64,000 nucleotides of DNA from DATMER01 sp963844885 (GTDB lineage: Bacteria > Acidobacteriota > Thermoanaerobaculia > Multivoradales > UBA5704): NCBI GenBank assembly GCA_963844885.1, contig CAWJQA010000012.1, positions 930,001 to 994,000 on the forward strand, in the 5' to 3' direction. A model generated the notes under the pieces. It was given only the letters and a program-made list of their open reading frames with translations. It made no database searches and had not been told where the DNA came from. Position 1 is the first letter of the stretch, and each line of letters opens with the position of its first letter. This document shows, in pieces, positions 54,954 to 63,851 of this stretch. The position numbers and the translations under genes were made by a program.

Positions 54954-55886
54954 ATGCATCTCCTCATCACCGGCATCAACGGCTTCGTGGGCCCGCGGCT
55001 CGCCCGGCACCTGTTGGAGTCGGGGCACCGGGTGAGCGGCACGCATCTCGACGGCGCGCCGCTGCCGCGGCTCGACGGCGTCGAGCTGTACCATGCCGAT
55101 CTCCTCGACGCCGCCGCGCTGGAGAAGGCCGTCCGCCAGTCCTCTCCGGACGCGATCGTCAACCTCGCCGGCCTCTCGCACGTGGGCGAGTCCTGGAACC
55201 GCCCCGGCGAGTACTTCCGGGTGAACGTGATCGGAACCGAGAACCTCCTCGACGCCGCGGCCGGCCGGCCGGTCGTGATCGCGTCGAGCGCCGAGGTCTA
55301 CGGCCCGGTCCCGGAAGGCGAACAGCCGATCAGCGAGGAGCGCGCGGTCGACCCGCGCAGCCCCTACGCCTTGACCAAGGCCGCGGCCGAGCGGATCGCG
55401 CTCCATCGCGGCGCGGTGGTGGCCCGGGCGTTCAACCTGGTCGGGCCGGGCCAGGCGGCGACGTTCGCGATGCCGTCCTTCGCCGCGCAGCTCCTGGCGA
55501 TTTCCGAAGGCGCGGATCCGGTGCTGAGGGTCGGCAACCTGTCGGCGCGGCGCGACTTCGTCCACGTCGACGACGGCGCCGCCGCCTTCCGCATCCTGGC
55601 CGAGCGGGGCCACCCCGGCCACGTGTACAACATTGCCGCCGGCCGGGCCGTGTCGATCGCCGAGGCGCTGGAGCGGCTCATGGCCGTCTCCGGCGTGCGT
55701 GCCGAGGTGCGGCCGGAGGAGGCGCGGATGCGGCCGGTGGACCTGCCGCTCCTCCTCGGCGACGCCCACCGCCTGCGCCGGCTCGGCTGGGAGCCGCGCC
55801 GCGGCCTCGACGACGCGCTTCTCGACCTGTGGCGCGATCTCGCGGCGGGCAGGCCCGGGGCTGCTAAACTCCCCGGTCCATCATGA
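54954..55886 (+). CDS. NAD-dependent epimerase/reductase, probably GDP-6-deoxy-D-mannose reductase
   Basis: 310 residues. TGINGFVGPRLARHLLESGH is the nucleotide site; NLAGLSHVGESWNRPGEYFR, IASSAEVYGPVPEGE and YALTKAAAERIAL (YxxxK) the active site. The sequence resembles Rmd/GMD-type SDR proteins and directly follows gmd (13-base gap). That supports reduction of the 4-keto sugar to GDP-D-rhamnose; epimerisation is the alternative. The last codons overlap the next gene. Confidence 0.75.
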   Translation: MHLLITGINGFVGPRLARHLLESGHRVSGTHLDGAPLPRLDGVELYHADLLDAAALEKAVRQSSPDAIVNLAGLSHVGESWNRPGEYFRVNVIGTENLLDAAAGRPVVIASSAEVYGPVPEGEQPISEERAVDPRSPYALTKAAAERIALHRGAVVARAFNLVGPGQAATFAMPSFAAQLLAISEGADPVLRVGNLSARRDFVHVDDGAAAFRILAERGHPGHVYNIAAGRAVSIAEALERLMAVSGVRAEVRPEEARMRPVDLPLLLGDAHRLRRLGWEPRRGLDDALLDLWRDLAAGRPGAAKLPGPS

Positions 55887-56893
55887 GAGTCCTCGTCACC
55901 GGCGGTACCGGCTTCCTCGGCCGGCGGATCGTCTCCGAGCTTGCGCAGCGGCACGAGGTGCGCCTCCTCGTCCGTCCCGCGGCCTCCCGGGAGCGGTTTC
56001 CGGAAGGCGTCCAGTTCGCCCAGGGCGACGTCACCGACCGCACCAGCCTGGAGCGTGCCACCGTCGGCTGCGACGCCGTCGTCCACGCCGCGGCGCTGGT
56101 CAAGATCCTGGCGCCGCCGGCCGACTTCGACCGCGTCAACCTGGGAGGCATCGAGCACGTCCTGCGCGCCGCCGAGGCGGCCGGCTCGGTCTCCAAGGTG
56201 GTCTACGTCTCCAGCTTCATCGCCCTCGGCCCGACCGAGAAGGGGCCGGAGGGGATGCTCGACGAGACCGCGCTCGATCTGGATCCATCGCGGGAGCGGA
56301 CCTGGATCAACGACTACGAACGCACCAAGGCTCTCGCCGACCGCCGGGCGCGCCGGGCGATCGAGGAAGGCGCGCCGCTCAACGTGGTCTACCCGGGAGT
56401 CATCTACGGCCCGGGCGAGATGACCGAAGGCAACATCGTCGTCCACCACATTCTCGATCTCATCCACCGCCGCCTGCCGGGCCTGATCGGCTCGCCGGAC
56501 CGGCGCTGGAATTACGTCTTCGTCGACGACGTGGCGCGCGGCGTGGCGCTCGCCCTGGAGAAGGCCCCGGCCGGAGGCCGCTACGTCCTCGGCGGCGAGA
56601 ACGTCCGCCTCGGCGACTTCTACGCCCTGGTGGAGAAGCTCACCGGCGTGCCGGTGCCGCGGCGCCGCATCCCGGACGGGATCGCGTCGGCGGCCGGCGC
56701 GCTCCAGAAGGTTTGGGCGCGCCTGACCGGTGGCACGCCCAAGCTCACCCCCGATCTGGTGGAGATCTACCGGCACGACTGGGCCTATTCCTCGGAGCGC
56801 GCCGTGAAGGAGCTGGGGTACGCACCCCGGCCGTTCGCGCAGGGGCTCGCCGAAACTCTGGCCTGGCTCAAGGAGAGCGGCCAATGGCGCTGA
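55883..56893 (+). CDS. NAD-dependent epimerase/dehydratase (dihydroflavonol-reductase-like)
   Basis: 336 residues. The Rossmann motif GGTGFLGRRIV is followed by VVHAAALVKILAP, VVYVSSFIALGPTEKG and NDYERTKALADRRA (YxxxK). NVVYPGVIYGPGEMTEGNIV and WNYVFVDDVARGVALALE are typical of extended SDRs of the HpnA/dihydroflavonol reductase type, which act on isoprenoid, steroid or sugar substrates. Overlap with the previous gene (4 bases) and the next (10 bases) places it in one transcript, between sugar and isoprenoid genes; its substrate could belong to either. Confidence 0.8.
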   Translation: MRVLVTGGTGFLGRRIVSELAQRHEVRLLVRPAASRERFPEGVQFAQGDVTDRTSLERATVGCDAVVHAAALVKILAPPADFDRVNLGGIEHVLRAAEAAGSVSKVVYVSSFIALGPTEKGPEGMLDETALDLDPSRERTWINDYERTKALADRRARRAIEEGAPLNVVYPGVIYGPGEMTEGNIVVHHILDLIHRRLPGLIGSPDRRWNYVFVDDVARGVALALEKAPAGGRYVLGGENVRLGDFYALVEKLTGVPVPRRRIPDGIASAAGALQKVWARLTGGTPKLTPDLVEIYRHDWAYSSERAVKELGYAPRPFAQGLAETLAWLKESGQWR

Positions 56894-58233
56894 CCGGCAA
56901 CGAGGTGCTGCGGAAGGCCACCCACATGAGCATGGGGCTGTTCGCCTTCGCGGTCGGCTGGCTCGGACCGCTGTGGTCGGCCGTCCTCGCGGCCTCGGCG
57001 CTCGGCTTCAACCTGTTCGTGCTCCCGCACGTGGGCGGCCGGCGCCTCTACCGCGACCATGAGCATGCCGCGGGCTCGTCCACCGGCATCGTCCTCTACC
57101 CGCTGGCCGTGCTCATCCTCATCCTGGTCTTCTTCAGGAAGCTGGAAGTGGCCGCGGCCACCTGGGGGATCCTGGCGTTCGGCGACGGCATGGCCTCGGT
57201 GGCGGGCATGACGCTCGGCCGCGGCAAGCTGCCGTGGAACCCGAAGAAGAGCTGGATCGGCAGCTTCGCCTACGTCCTCTTCGGCGGCCTCGCCGCCGCC
57301 ACGCTGCTGGTGTGGACCGCGCGGTGGACTCCCGGAGACTACTCCTGGCCGTTCGCGCTCGCCGTCGGCTTCGCCGCCGCCCTGGTGGCCGCGGCGTTCG
57401 AATCGCTGCCGCAGGGTCTGGACGACAACATCGGCGTGCCGCTCGTCTCGGGCCTGTTCCTGCTGGGCCTGGTGTTGACGCAAGGCCACTGGACGACCTT
57501 CCTGGAGACCGACGGCCTCGCCTTCCGCATCCTGATGGCGGTGATCGTCAACGCGGCGCTGGCCGGCACGGCCTACGCGGCGAAGACCGTCGATACGTCC
57601 GGAGTGGTGGTGGGCTTCCTGGTGGGGTTCGCGATCTACGCCTTCCTGGACTGGCGGGGCTACCTGCTGCTCCTCGCCTTCTTCGTGATCGGCAGCGGCT
57701 GCACCAAGTTCGGTTACAAGAGCAAGGCCGCCGCGAAGATCGCGCAGGAGGGCGGCGGCCGGCGCGGAGCGCGCCACGCGCTTGCCAACGCGGGGGTGGC
57801 CACGGCCTGCGCCCTGTTCGCGGCGCTCACCGATCATCCCGTGCTCTTCGGCATGGCCTTCGCGGGCGCCTTCGCCACGGCGGCGGCGGACACCGCGTCG
57901 AGCGAGATCGGCCAGGTCATCGGCCGGCGCACCTTCCTGCTCACCAACTTCCGGCCGGTGCCGCGCGGCACGGAAGGCGCGGTGTCGGTGGAGGGGACGC
58001 TCGCCGGCATCCTCGCCTCGGCGGTGATCGGCGGCCTCGGCGCGCTGGCCGGCCTCTACCCCTGGATCGCCGTGCTGCCGATCGTGGTGGCGGCCTTCGT
58101 GGGAACCACCTTTGAAAGCCTCGTGGGCGCGGCCCTCAAGAAGCGCCAGCTCCTCGACAACGAGGCGCTGAATTTCCTCAACACCCTGGTCGGCGCGCTC
58201 GTCGCGGTGATCTTCACCCCTTGGATCGTATGA
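56884..58233 (+). CDS. Fusion of CTP-dependent phytol-kinase-like domain and DUF92 (VTE6-like) domain
   Basis: 449 residues, many membrane helices. Residues 1-190 are a phytol/dolichol kinase-like domain: EVLRKATHMSMGLFAFAVGW, then FGDGMASVAGMTLGRGKLPW and NPKKSWIGSFAYVLFGG, the CTP-binding signature. Residues about 195-449 are DUF92: AKTVDTSGVVVGFLVGFAI, GGRRGARHALANAGVATACA, AAADTASSEIGQVIGRRTFL. In plants VTE5 and VTE6 phosphorylate phytol to phytyl-P and then phytyl-PP. A fusion next to UbiA suggests isoprenoid alcohol salvage for a prenyl lipid or quinone. The ATG overlaps the upstream gene by 10 bases. Confidence 0.85.
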   Translation: MALTGNEVLRKATHMSMGLFAFAVGWLGPLWSAVLAASALGFNLFVLPHVGGRRLYRDHEHAAGSSTGIVLYPLAVLILILVFFRKLEVAAATWGILAFGDGMASVAGMTLGRGKLPWNPKKSWIGSFAYVLFGGLAAATLLVWTARWTPGDYSWPFALAVGFAAALVAAAFESLPQGLDDNIGVPLVSGLFLLGLVLTQGHWTTFLETDGLAFRILMAVIVNAALAGTAYAAKTVDTSGVVVGFLVGFAIYAFLDWRGYLLLLAFFVIGSGCTKFGYKSKAAAKIAQEGGGRRGARHALANAGVATACALFAALTDHPVLFGMAFAGAFATAAADTASSEIGQVIGRRTFLLTNFRPVPRGTEGAVSVEGTLAGILASAVIGGLGALAGLYPWIAVLPIVVAAFVGTTFESLVGAALKKRQLLDNEALNFLNTLVGALVAVIFTPWIV

Positions 58234-59228
58234 ACCCCTCGCGCTCGAAAACCAGCCTCTATTTGCAGCTCGTCCGGCCGTTCACCCTGCTGCCGCCGCT
58301 GCTCGGCATCGTCTCGGGCGCCATCTGTGCTTTCGGGTCGGTCCACAACCCGGACCCGAGCCGGCAGGTGACGCTGTCCGTCGTCCTCACCGTCATCCTG
58401 GGCTCGCTCTGCGCCAGCTTCATGAACGCGGCGTCGAATGCGATCAACCAGATCTACGACCTGGAGATCGACCGCGTGAACAAGCCCACCCGGCCGCTGG
58501 TGACCGGCGAGCTGTCCGTGCGGGAGGTCTGGGTGCTGAGCTGGATCCTCTACGCCCTGGCGCTGATCCCGACCTGGCTGGTGGTGCCGCACCCCTACGA
58601 CACGCTGCAGCAGAAGCTGTCGGCGCCGGTGTCGGAGCACGCGACCTTCTTCATCTACCTGGCCGGCATGGTGGCGACCTTCGTCTACTCGGCGCCGGAG
58701 CTGGGCCGCACGAAGGTGCGGGGGATGCTGGCGAACATCACCATCGCGGTGCCGCGCGGCGTCCTGCTCAAGGTGGCGGGCTGGGCGATGGTGGCGCGCA
58801 TCGGCTACACCGAGCCCTGGTTCATCGGCTCCATCTTCGGCCTCTACCTGCTGGGAGCGGCCTCGACCAAGGACTTCGCGGACATGGAAGGCGACCTGGC
58901 GGGCGGCTGCAAGACCCTGCCGATCCTCTACGGGGTGAAGAAAGCGGCGCTGATGATCAGCCCCTTCTTCGTCTTCCCCTGGCTGCTGATGCCGCTCGGC
59001 GCCTTCGTGAAGGACCCGCGGAATGCCAGCCATGCGATCCTGACCGGCAACCCCTGGTTCCTCACCGGCCTGGGCGTGCTCTTCACGGTCTGGGGCCTCT
59101 ACACCGTCTATCTGCTGCTGCGCGACCCGAAGTCGCTGACGGAGACGGAGAACCATCCTTCGTGGAAGCACATGTACCTGATCATGATGGCCGGTCAGGT
59201 CGGGTTCGCCCTGGCGTATATTCTCTAG
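58230..59228 (+). CDS. UbiA-family prenyltransferase
   Basis: 332 residues with about nine membrane helices. The first Asp-rich motif is NAINQIYDLEIDRVNKPTRP and the second is KDFADMEGDLAGGCKTLP, both needed to bind Mg-prenyl diphosphate. It starts LQLVRPFTLLPPLLGIVSGA. The nearest look-alikes are chlorophyll synthase, homogentisate and geranylgeranyl-glyceryl transferases. The ATG overlaps the kinase-fusion stop as ATGA. So it should use the diphosphate made by that protein; the acceptor is unknown. Confidence 0.88.
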   Translation: MNPSRSKTSLYLQLVRPFTLLPPLLGIVSGAICAFGSVHNPDPSRQVTLSVVLTVILGSLCASFMNAASNAINQIYDLEIDRVNKPTRPLVTGELSVREVWVLSWILYALALIPTWLVVPHPYDTLQQKLSAPVSEHATFFIYLAGMVATFVYSAPELGRTKVRGMLANITIAVPRGVLLKVAGWAMVARIGYTEPWFIGSIFGLYLLGAASTKDFADMEGDLAGGCKTLPILYGVKKAALMISPFFVFPWLLMPLGAFVKDPRNASHAILTGNPWFLTGLGVLFTVWGLYTVYLLLRDPKSLTETENHPSWKHMYLIMMAGQVGFALAYIL

Positions 59229-59281
59229 TGGCACGCGGTTTGAACGACGGTTTGAGCGAGAGACTGCGTGAAGGGAGAATC

Positions 59282-59893
59282 ATGGCCGACGAACACACCA
59301 CCACGAACGAGCCCGCGGGCTATCCGCTGCCGCACGATTACGAGGATCTGGAGGATTTCGACCCGGTCCGCGCCGAGCGGGAGTCGGAGAGGGCCTTCAC
59401 GAGCAACGCCAAGCTGCCGAGCAAAGGCCTCCTGTCCTTTTACGACCGTCTCCGCGAGAAGATCATCCACTCGGTGGAGAAACGGGGAGGGCGACTGGGC
59501 GACGGCGCTGTCCGGGCGCTCCTGCTGGTGCCGGACGTCTTCATCCTGCTGGTCCGGCTGACGCTGGACAAGAACGTCCCGCGCGGCACCCGGGCGATGA
59601 TCGGCGGCGCACTGGCCTACTTCGTCCTGCCGGCCGACCTGCTGCCCGAGATGATCCTGGGCGGCGCGGGCTACCTGGACGACCTGGTGCTGGCGGCGGC
59701 CGTGCTCTCGCAGGCCTTCGGAGGCGAGCTGGAGCCCTACGCGCGCAAGCACTGGAGCGGTGCCGAGGATCTGCGCATCGTGCTGAAGGACATCTCCGAG
59801 ACCTCCCAGGCGCTCCTGGGCGAGAAGCTGTACGACCGGCTCAAGAGGGTGATGGGCCGGCGCGGGATCGAGGTCGAGAGGGACGAGGAGTAG
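59282..59893 (+). CDS. DUF1232 protein
   Basis: 203 residues. The N-terminal 50 residues are acidic and Pro-rich. A DUF1232 core at about 115-160 reads GGALAYFVLPADLLPEMILG and GYLDDLVLAAAVLSQAFGG, a short helix-turn-helix in the membrane or at its surface. Function is unknown in all bacteria I know of. AAGGGAG is 5 bases before the ATG at 59282. It follows ubiA by 53 bases, probably on the same transcript. Confidence 0.82.
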   Translation: MADEHTTTNEPAGYPLPHDYEDLEDFDPVRAERESERAFTSNAKLPSKGLLSFYDRLREKIIHSVEKRGGRLGDGAVRALLLVPDVFILLVRLTLDKNVPRGTRAMIGGALAYFVLPADLLPEMILGGAGYLDDLVLAAAVLSQAFGGELEPYARKHWSGAEDLRIVLKDISETSQALLGEKLYDRLKRVMGRRGIEVERDEE

Positions 59894-59917
59894 GGGTCTG
59901 TAGGCGGAGGCTACGTT

Positions 59918-60178
59918 TCAGACACCCTCTGAGCGCAGACGTTCGTTCCTGCGGCGTGTCAGCTTTCGGGTCTGCTCGGTGAGTTGGAGCAGACCGCGCA
60001 GTGCCTCGTTCACGGCCTCGGAGGTAGGGAATGCCTTGGCGATGTCCGGGTTCAGAAGCACAAGGTTCGTGCCTTTCTGATAGGCAGCGAAATACTTGCC
60101 GCGAACACCTTTCCCAAGATCCTCGCGACGGTATTCGGGGCGGAGATCGTCGCTCGCTACGAGCTTATCCTTCTTCAT
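59918..60178 (-). CDS. Small conserved-looking protein (86 aa)
   Basis: 86 residues. LRPEYRREDLGKGVRGKYFA, then YQKGTNLVLLNPDIAKAFPT and SEAVNEALRGLLQLTEQTRK. The pattern (short beta strand, KGTNLVLL, then a helix) resembles small antitoxin-like or regulator proteins that occur beside mobile or housekeeping genes; no toxin partner is beside it. The SD is AGGAAGAT just upstream. It ends 20 bases after the HD gene, same strand. Confidence 0.65.
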   Translation of the reverse strand: MKKDKLVASDDLRPEYRREDLGKGVRGKYFAAYQKGTNLVLLNPDIAKAFPTSEAVNEALRGLLQLTEQTRKLTRRRNERLRSEGV

Positions 60179-60197
60179 AAATCTTCCTCTTCGGCGA

Positions 60198-60779
60198 TCA
60201 AGGCTCCGGGTGCAGCGCGTCCGCGTTGCGCCGCCGGCGCAGCTCCTCGAACAGCTCCCGCACGGGCTCGAAGCCGGCATCGGTGAGATCCGGGAAGTTG
60301 TCCGGGTTGTCCCAGAACTCGGAGAGAGCGCCGGTGCCCCACCGCTCGTAGACCGCCACCTTGAGCATGAGCTGGAGCTTGTCGCAGGCCTTGACGAGCC
60401 GCGCCTCCGGGGTGGTGCCGTCCTGATACTCCCGGTAGAGATCGAGCGCGCGCCCGGGAAGCGGGGCGAGCACGTCGCTCATCGCCGCCAGCTCGGCCGA
60501 CTTCTTGGCGCCGTCCGGAAAGTAGTGGGACGCGGTGCGCGGCAGGTCGCCGACGCGCAGCTCGGCGATGTCGTGGACGAGCGCGATCTCGACGGCGCGG
60601 GCGAGGTCGATCCCCTCAATGCGGCTGCCGAGGCCCCAGACGAGGAAGAGCACGTGCCAGCTATGCTCGGTCACGCTCTCGGGATCGCTGACGCCGCGGA
60701 GCACGTAGCCGCTCCGGGGTACCTTGTCGAGGATCTGGAGCTCGAGGAACAGGTCGAGAAGGGTCTGATTGCGCCGCAT
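60198..60779 (-). CDS. HD-domain phosphohydrolase (YfbR/5'-deoxynucleotidase-like)
   Basis: 193 residues. HD-type ligands are seen in TEHSWHVLFLVWGL (first His), ALVHDIAELRVGDLPR (His-Asp pair) and ACDKLQLMLKVAVYERWGTG (final Asp). RSGYVLRGVSDPESVTEHSW matches the YfbR/HDDC2 family, which removes phosphate from deoxynucleoside monophosphates. All four metal ligands are present. The start MRRNQTLLDLFLELQILDKV at 60779 matches the family. Confidence 0.85.
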   Translation of the reverse strand: MRRNQTLLDLFLELQILDKVPRSGYVLRGVSDPESVTEHSWHVLFLVWGLGSRIEGIDLARAVEIALVHDIAELRVGDLPRTASHYFPDGAKKSAELAAMSDVLAPLPGRALDLYREYQDGTTPEARLVKACDKLQLMLKVAVYERWGTGALSEFWDNPDNFPDLTDAGFEPVRELFEELRRRRNADALHPEP

Positions 60780-61084
60780 GGTCGGCGAAGAGTAGCACCG
60801 GCTTGTGCTGGCGTCACCCTGTCGTGCTCTTCAAGATCGAGAGGCGGGAAGGACGGACCCCGGCCAGGCCCGTCCCCGGATTTGGAGGGAATGAGTGCTT
60901 CGTTTGTCAAAGAACAAGATCTGGCGCGACTTGTTACGCGCCAGTCTAGGGCGTATCCTGCATCAATAAGACGCTCTTGTCAACATAGGTAGTTGACTTT
61001 CCTCGGATTCAGGTTCATTATCGCCCTGGATCGGGCAGATCCCGATGTTCGGCAGCAATCGGCGCGTCTTCGCCGAGTCCCGGC
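60780..61084. other. Intergenic with a hairpin and possible promoter
   Basis: An 8-bp hairpin CTGGCGCG / CGCGCCAG lies at 60921-60944 with an 8-base loop. On the minus strand a perfect -35 (TTGACA) is at 60905-60910, upstream of the HD gene. At 60979-60997 GTCAAC and GTTGAC form a small inverted repeat. No gene seen. Confidence 0.5.
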
Positions 61085-61400
61085 GCATGAGTGGCCGGAG
61101 ATCGCCGGACATCGGGAGGCCCGGCGGGGCTCCGGCTGGAGCCGGCGGGCCTTCCGCCGGGTCGCGCGGGAGTCCGGCCGGGGCCGGCGGATCGCCCGCC
61201 GGACCGCGCCGGGGGTTGGGAAGACCGGCGGACGGTTGGCCGGAGCCGGCGGGAGGTTGGCCGGAGATCTGGAACGCGCGCCGATCCTCGCGGACGGCTC
61301 GCCGGGAGTAGCGGAACGGCGGCCGGAGGTAAGGGAACGCGCGCCGGAGGCGGCCGAAGGCCGGCACCGGCTAGCGAGGGTCCGGCGTCGTGGAGCGAGG
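61085..61400. repeat. 21-bp degenerate tandem array (about 15 units)
   Basis: Consecutive 21-base blocks such as TTGGCCGGAGCCGGCGGGAGG, TTGGCCGGAGATCTGGAACGC and CGGCCGGAGGTAAGGGAACGC. Divergence is high, but the 21-base phase of CCGG is kept from end to end. Open frames through it are by-products of the GC-rich repeat. Confidence 0.7.
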
Positions 61401-61497
61401 TTCATTGACAATTTAGAGGGACGGCGGCCACCGTGTCCAAGGCTTCCGCCGTTCCGCCCAAAAGGGAGGCCCGCTTTCCAGGGGAGGGGGCGGGCCG

Positions 61498-62109
61498 GTG
61501 CCGGAGGTGTGCCGAGGCGGGGGGGCTCTGCACGGCTCGGCACCGGATTCCTCCCGGTTTGCGATCGTGGTGACCTCTCCTCCGTATGACGGTCAACCCA
61601 AATACGGGAACGGCGAGAAATACGAGCGGGACTGGTACGCGGGCTTCTTCATGGACGTCGCGGTGGAGGTCCGGCGAGTCTTGAAGCCACATGGAAGCTT
61701 CGTGTTGAACTATCGTTCGAAGCGCCACGGCAACGAGCGGGGCACTCTGCAATACGAGCTGATCTTCTGGCTCCGGGACCGGGGATTCCTGTTCTGCGAG
61801 GACTTCGTGTGGGGGAAGCCGTCGCCTCCTCCCGGTCGATTCAACCGGTTCCTCAAGGATGCCGTGGAGTATTGCTTCCAGTTCGCGAAGACGCCGCAGT
61901 GGCAGTTCTTTCCGGAGCACTGCCTCTCCGCCGCCCGCTGGGACGCGAAAGACCGCGAGCGGCGCAAGCGGTTGTCTCATAACTACGAGCGCGTCAACGC
62001 TCCTTCGGGTCAGGGCCGAAAGCGGGTCCAGGCCGCGATCGTCCCGCAGCGCTTTGAAACCGATATTTACCGTTCACGCAAGCCGAATCCTGCCCTGATC
62101 AGGCACTGA
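61498..62109 (+). pseudogene. Site-specific DNA methyltransferase, truncated
   Basis: 203 residues. Motif IV is TSPPYDGQPKYG, followed by VLKPHGSFVLNYRSK and ELIFWLRDRGFLFCEDFVWG, all of N4/N6-type beta-group methyltransferases. The reading stops after YRSRKPNPALIRH. The AdoMet-binding block (DPFxGSGTT) that should follow is missing. A further piece in the same frame at 62161-62277 (NVEYVALNDESTRLAEEYVR) looks like the true C-terminus after a deletion. So the gene is a relic. No restriction enzyme gene is adjacent. Confidence 0.7.
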
Positions 62110-62283
62110 CTCCTCGTACATGGAAACCAGGTATGAGCGCTGCGAGAAATAGCGCCAGCCAACGTAGAGTATGTGGCGTTGAATGACGAATCGACGCGAC
62201 TCGCCGAGGAGTACGTGCGGCAAGTGGAGAGGCCGACCAAACCGTTCGAGCGGCCGGCTGAAAGCCGGGACAAGTGACGCACC

Positions 62284-62891
62284 TCAGGCTGTGCTGATGC
62301 GCAAACGACACCGCCGGGCGGCCCGGGTGATTCGCGGCCAGACTTCCGGATCGCTCAGGCCTCGGTCCTGGAGAATCTCGATCGCCTTCATGTCGGCTCT
62401 GTCGTTCAGGGCCACACAGATCGCACCTGCTTGCCGCCCTCTCCAGCGAATGCCGTAGACGTCCGGGTAGGCTTTGTAGAAGGCCCTCGCCCACTCCTGG
62501 CATCGGGCATAATCACGGCTGGTTGCAATGCGCTGATCCAACCCGAACGTCCGAGGCGCGACGCCGACCAGATCGAGGACCGGCATGGGCGCTGTGATTC
62601 GCACCACACAGACCCGCCGCGAGATGCTCGATCGACGACTCCGAGATCCCCAAATACCTCGGCCACCGCTCCAAGGAGAGATGTGGCGGCGTACCAGACC
62701 GACCGATCGGACGCGCTGCCTGGGGGCGGAATGTGATGGTCGAAGCGTAGCTGAGGGAGGGGGCCGTAGGACCGCCTGACCCGCCAATCACCATGCGCCG
62801 GGTTGTAGAAGCGGACGAGCAACTCTCCCGGGCTCAGTCGGAAGAGCCGCGGACGCGGAGGCAGGATCTCAGGCGGCGAAGGCAGCGTCAA
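62284..62891 (-). CDS. RES-domain toxin (NAD-degrading type), one-base deletion
   Basis: About 202 residues when one base is restored near 62625. The N-part reads FRLSPGELLVRFYNPAHGDW, YAATSLLGAVAEVFGDLGVV; after the break VCVVRITAPMPVLDLVGVAP, QEWARAFYKAYPDVYGIRWR and GAICVALNDRADM. Arg in LVRFY, Tyr in WYAATS and Glu in AVAEVFG fit the RES catalytic set. RES toxins deplete NAD. The start TTG at 62891 overlaps the antitoxin stop (TTGA). Partner: the gene just upstream. Confidence 0.75.
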
Positions 62892-63567
62892 GGAAGAAGG
62901 CTCAACTGACGGGCCAACTCGATAACGGGTTCGGGCCGATGGCGGCGAAGGAGCTCGATCGGTGGATGCCCGTCAAGCCACGCGGATGGCTGAAGAAGCC
63001 AGAAGGCGGCTCCTGTGGGCGAGAGCGAGAGCGCACGGAGCACCTCGGCAAGCCCGGGAACGATTCCGCCGGGGGCATCGGGATCGAACTGCCACCGAGG
63101 ATAGCGCCACCGTGAGCCGACTCGCAGCGCCAGTGCTCTGCCGTCTCGCCGGAGCCGCTCGAGCGCCTGGGGGAACGGCCGGTGAGCCGGCCGGCCTCGC
63201 CGACATCGAGGCAGTCCTTCAGGATGGACTCGCGGAGCGTCTGGGATTCCATCTCCGCCAGGGCGATGCTTTCCGCCGCGGCGGCACCATCCAGAGGGTC
63301 GTCGACAGCGGCGAGCGGATCTGCCGGAGCGCTCGCGGGAGTGGCTTCGAGAGCCCTGGCCAGTCCTCGGGACATGGCCGTTCTCCGGTCCTGCGAGGCT
63401 CCTGCGTCGATCCAGCGAAGCAGCTTGTCGAGGAACTGGATCTCCGCATCCCCCAGATCCCGCGCGGCCCGGACAGCGATGTCCAGGCGCTCAAGGGAGA
63501 CTCCCATCTGGACGGAAGCCTCCTGAAGCAAGCCTGTGGAGTGGAGTTTGGCGGGCGTCGCTCTCAT
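62888..63567 (-). CDS. Xre/MbcA/ParS-type antitoxin partner of RES, one-base deletion
   Basis: About 226 residues when one C is restored in the CCCCC run near 63171. The N-terminal part is helical (SVQMGVSLERLDIAVRAARD, LRESILKDCLDVGEAGRLTG). After the break the corrected frame gives QALERLRRDGRALALRVGSR, WRYPRWQFDPDAPGGIVPGL and AFWLLQPSAWLDGHPPIELL, the toxin-binding C-terminus seen in RES antitoxins. It should neutralise the toxin and repress the pair. Frame breaks in both genes at homopolymers suggest sequencing error rather than decay. Confidence 0.7.
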
Positions 63568-63851
63568 GCCTTCATCCTAAGCCGCCGACCGTCCTAATGC
63601 AACTTGTGCTCACGTGAGCCCGGCGCGGCTCAAACTCAGCGGTCGAACGCCCAGGCGTGCCGGAGGAAGCGCGGGACTTCGGCCCGGGTGGCGGGAAGCC
63701 TCAACGGCCAGGGCTCCGGGGCAGCCGGCCTGGACTTCGGCACAGGAGGATCTCCTCGCTGTTCCGCCGGATTCCGCCCACCCATTCGGGTGGTGTGTCT
63801 GAACCATCTTCGGATCTACACTGCATACAGGTATTCCGAAAGGAGAAACTT

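Noticed and set aside
53915..55162. 415-residue minus-strand frame over gmd
   Set aside because: Shadow of gmd and rmlD; low-complexity His/Arg/Asp composition and no motif.
61091..61408. Gly/Pro/Arg-rich open frames over the 61-kb array
   Set aside because: All frames are open because the repeat is very GC-rich; none has a start signal or recognisable domain.
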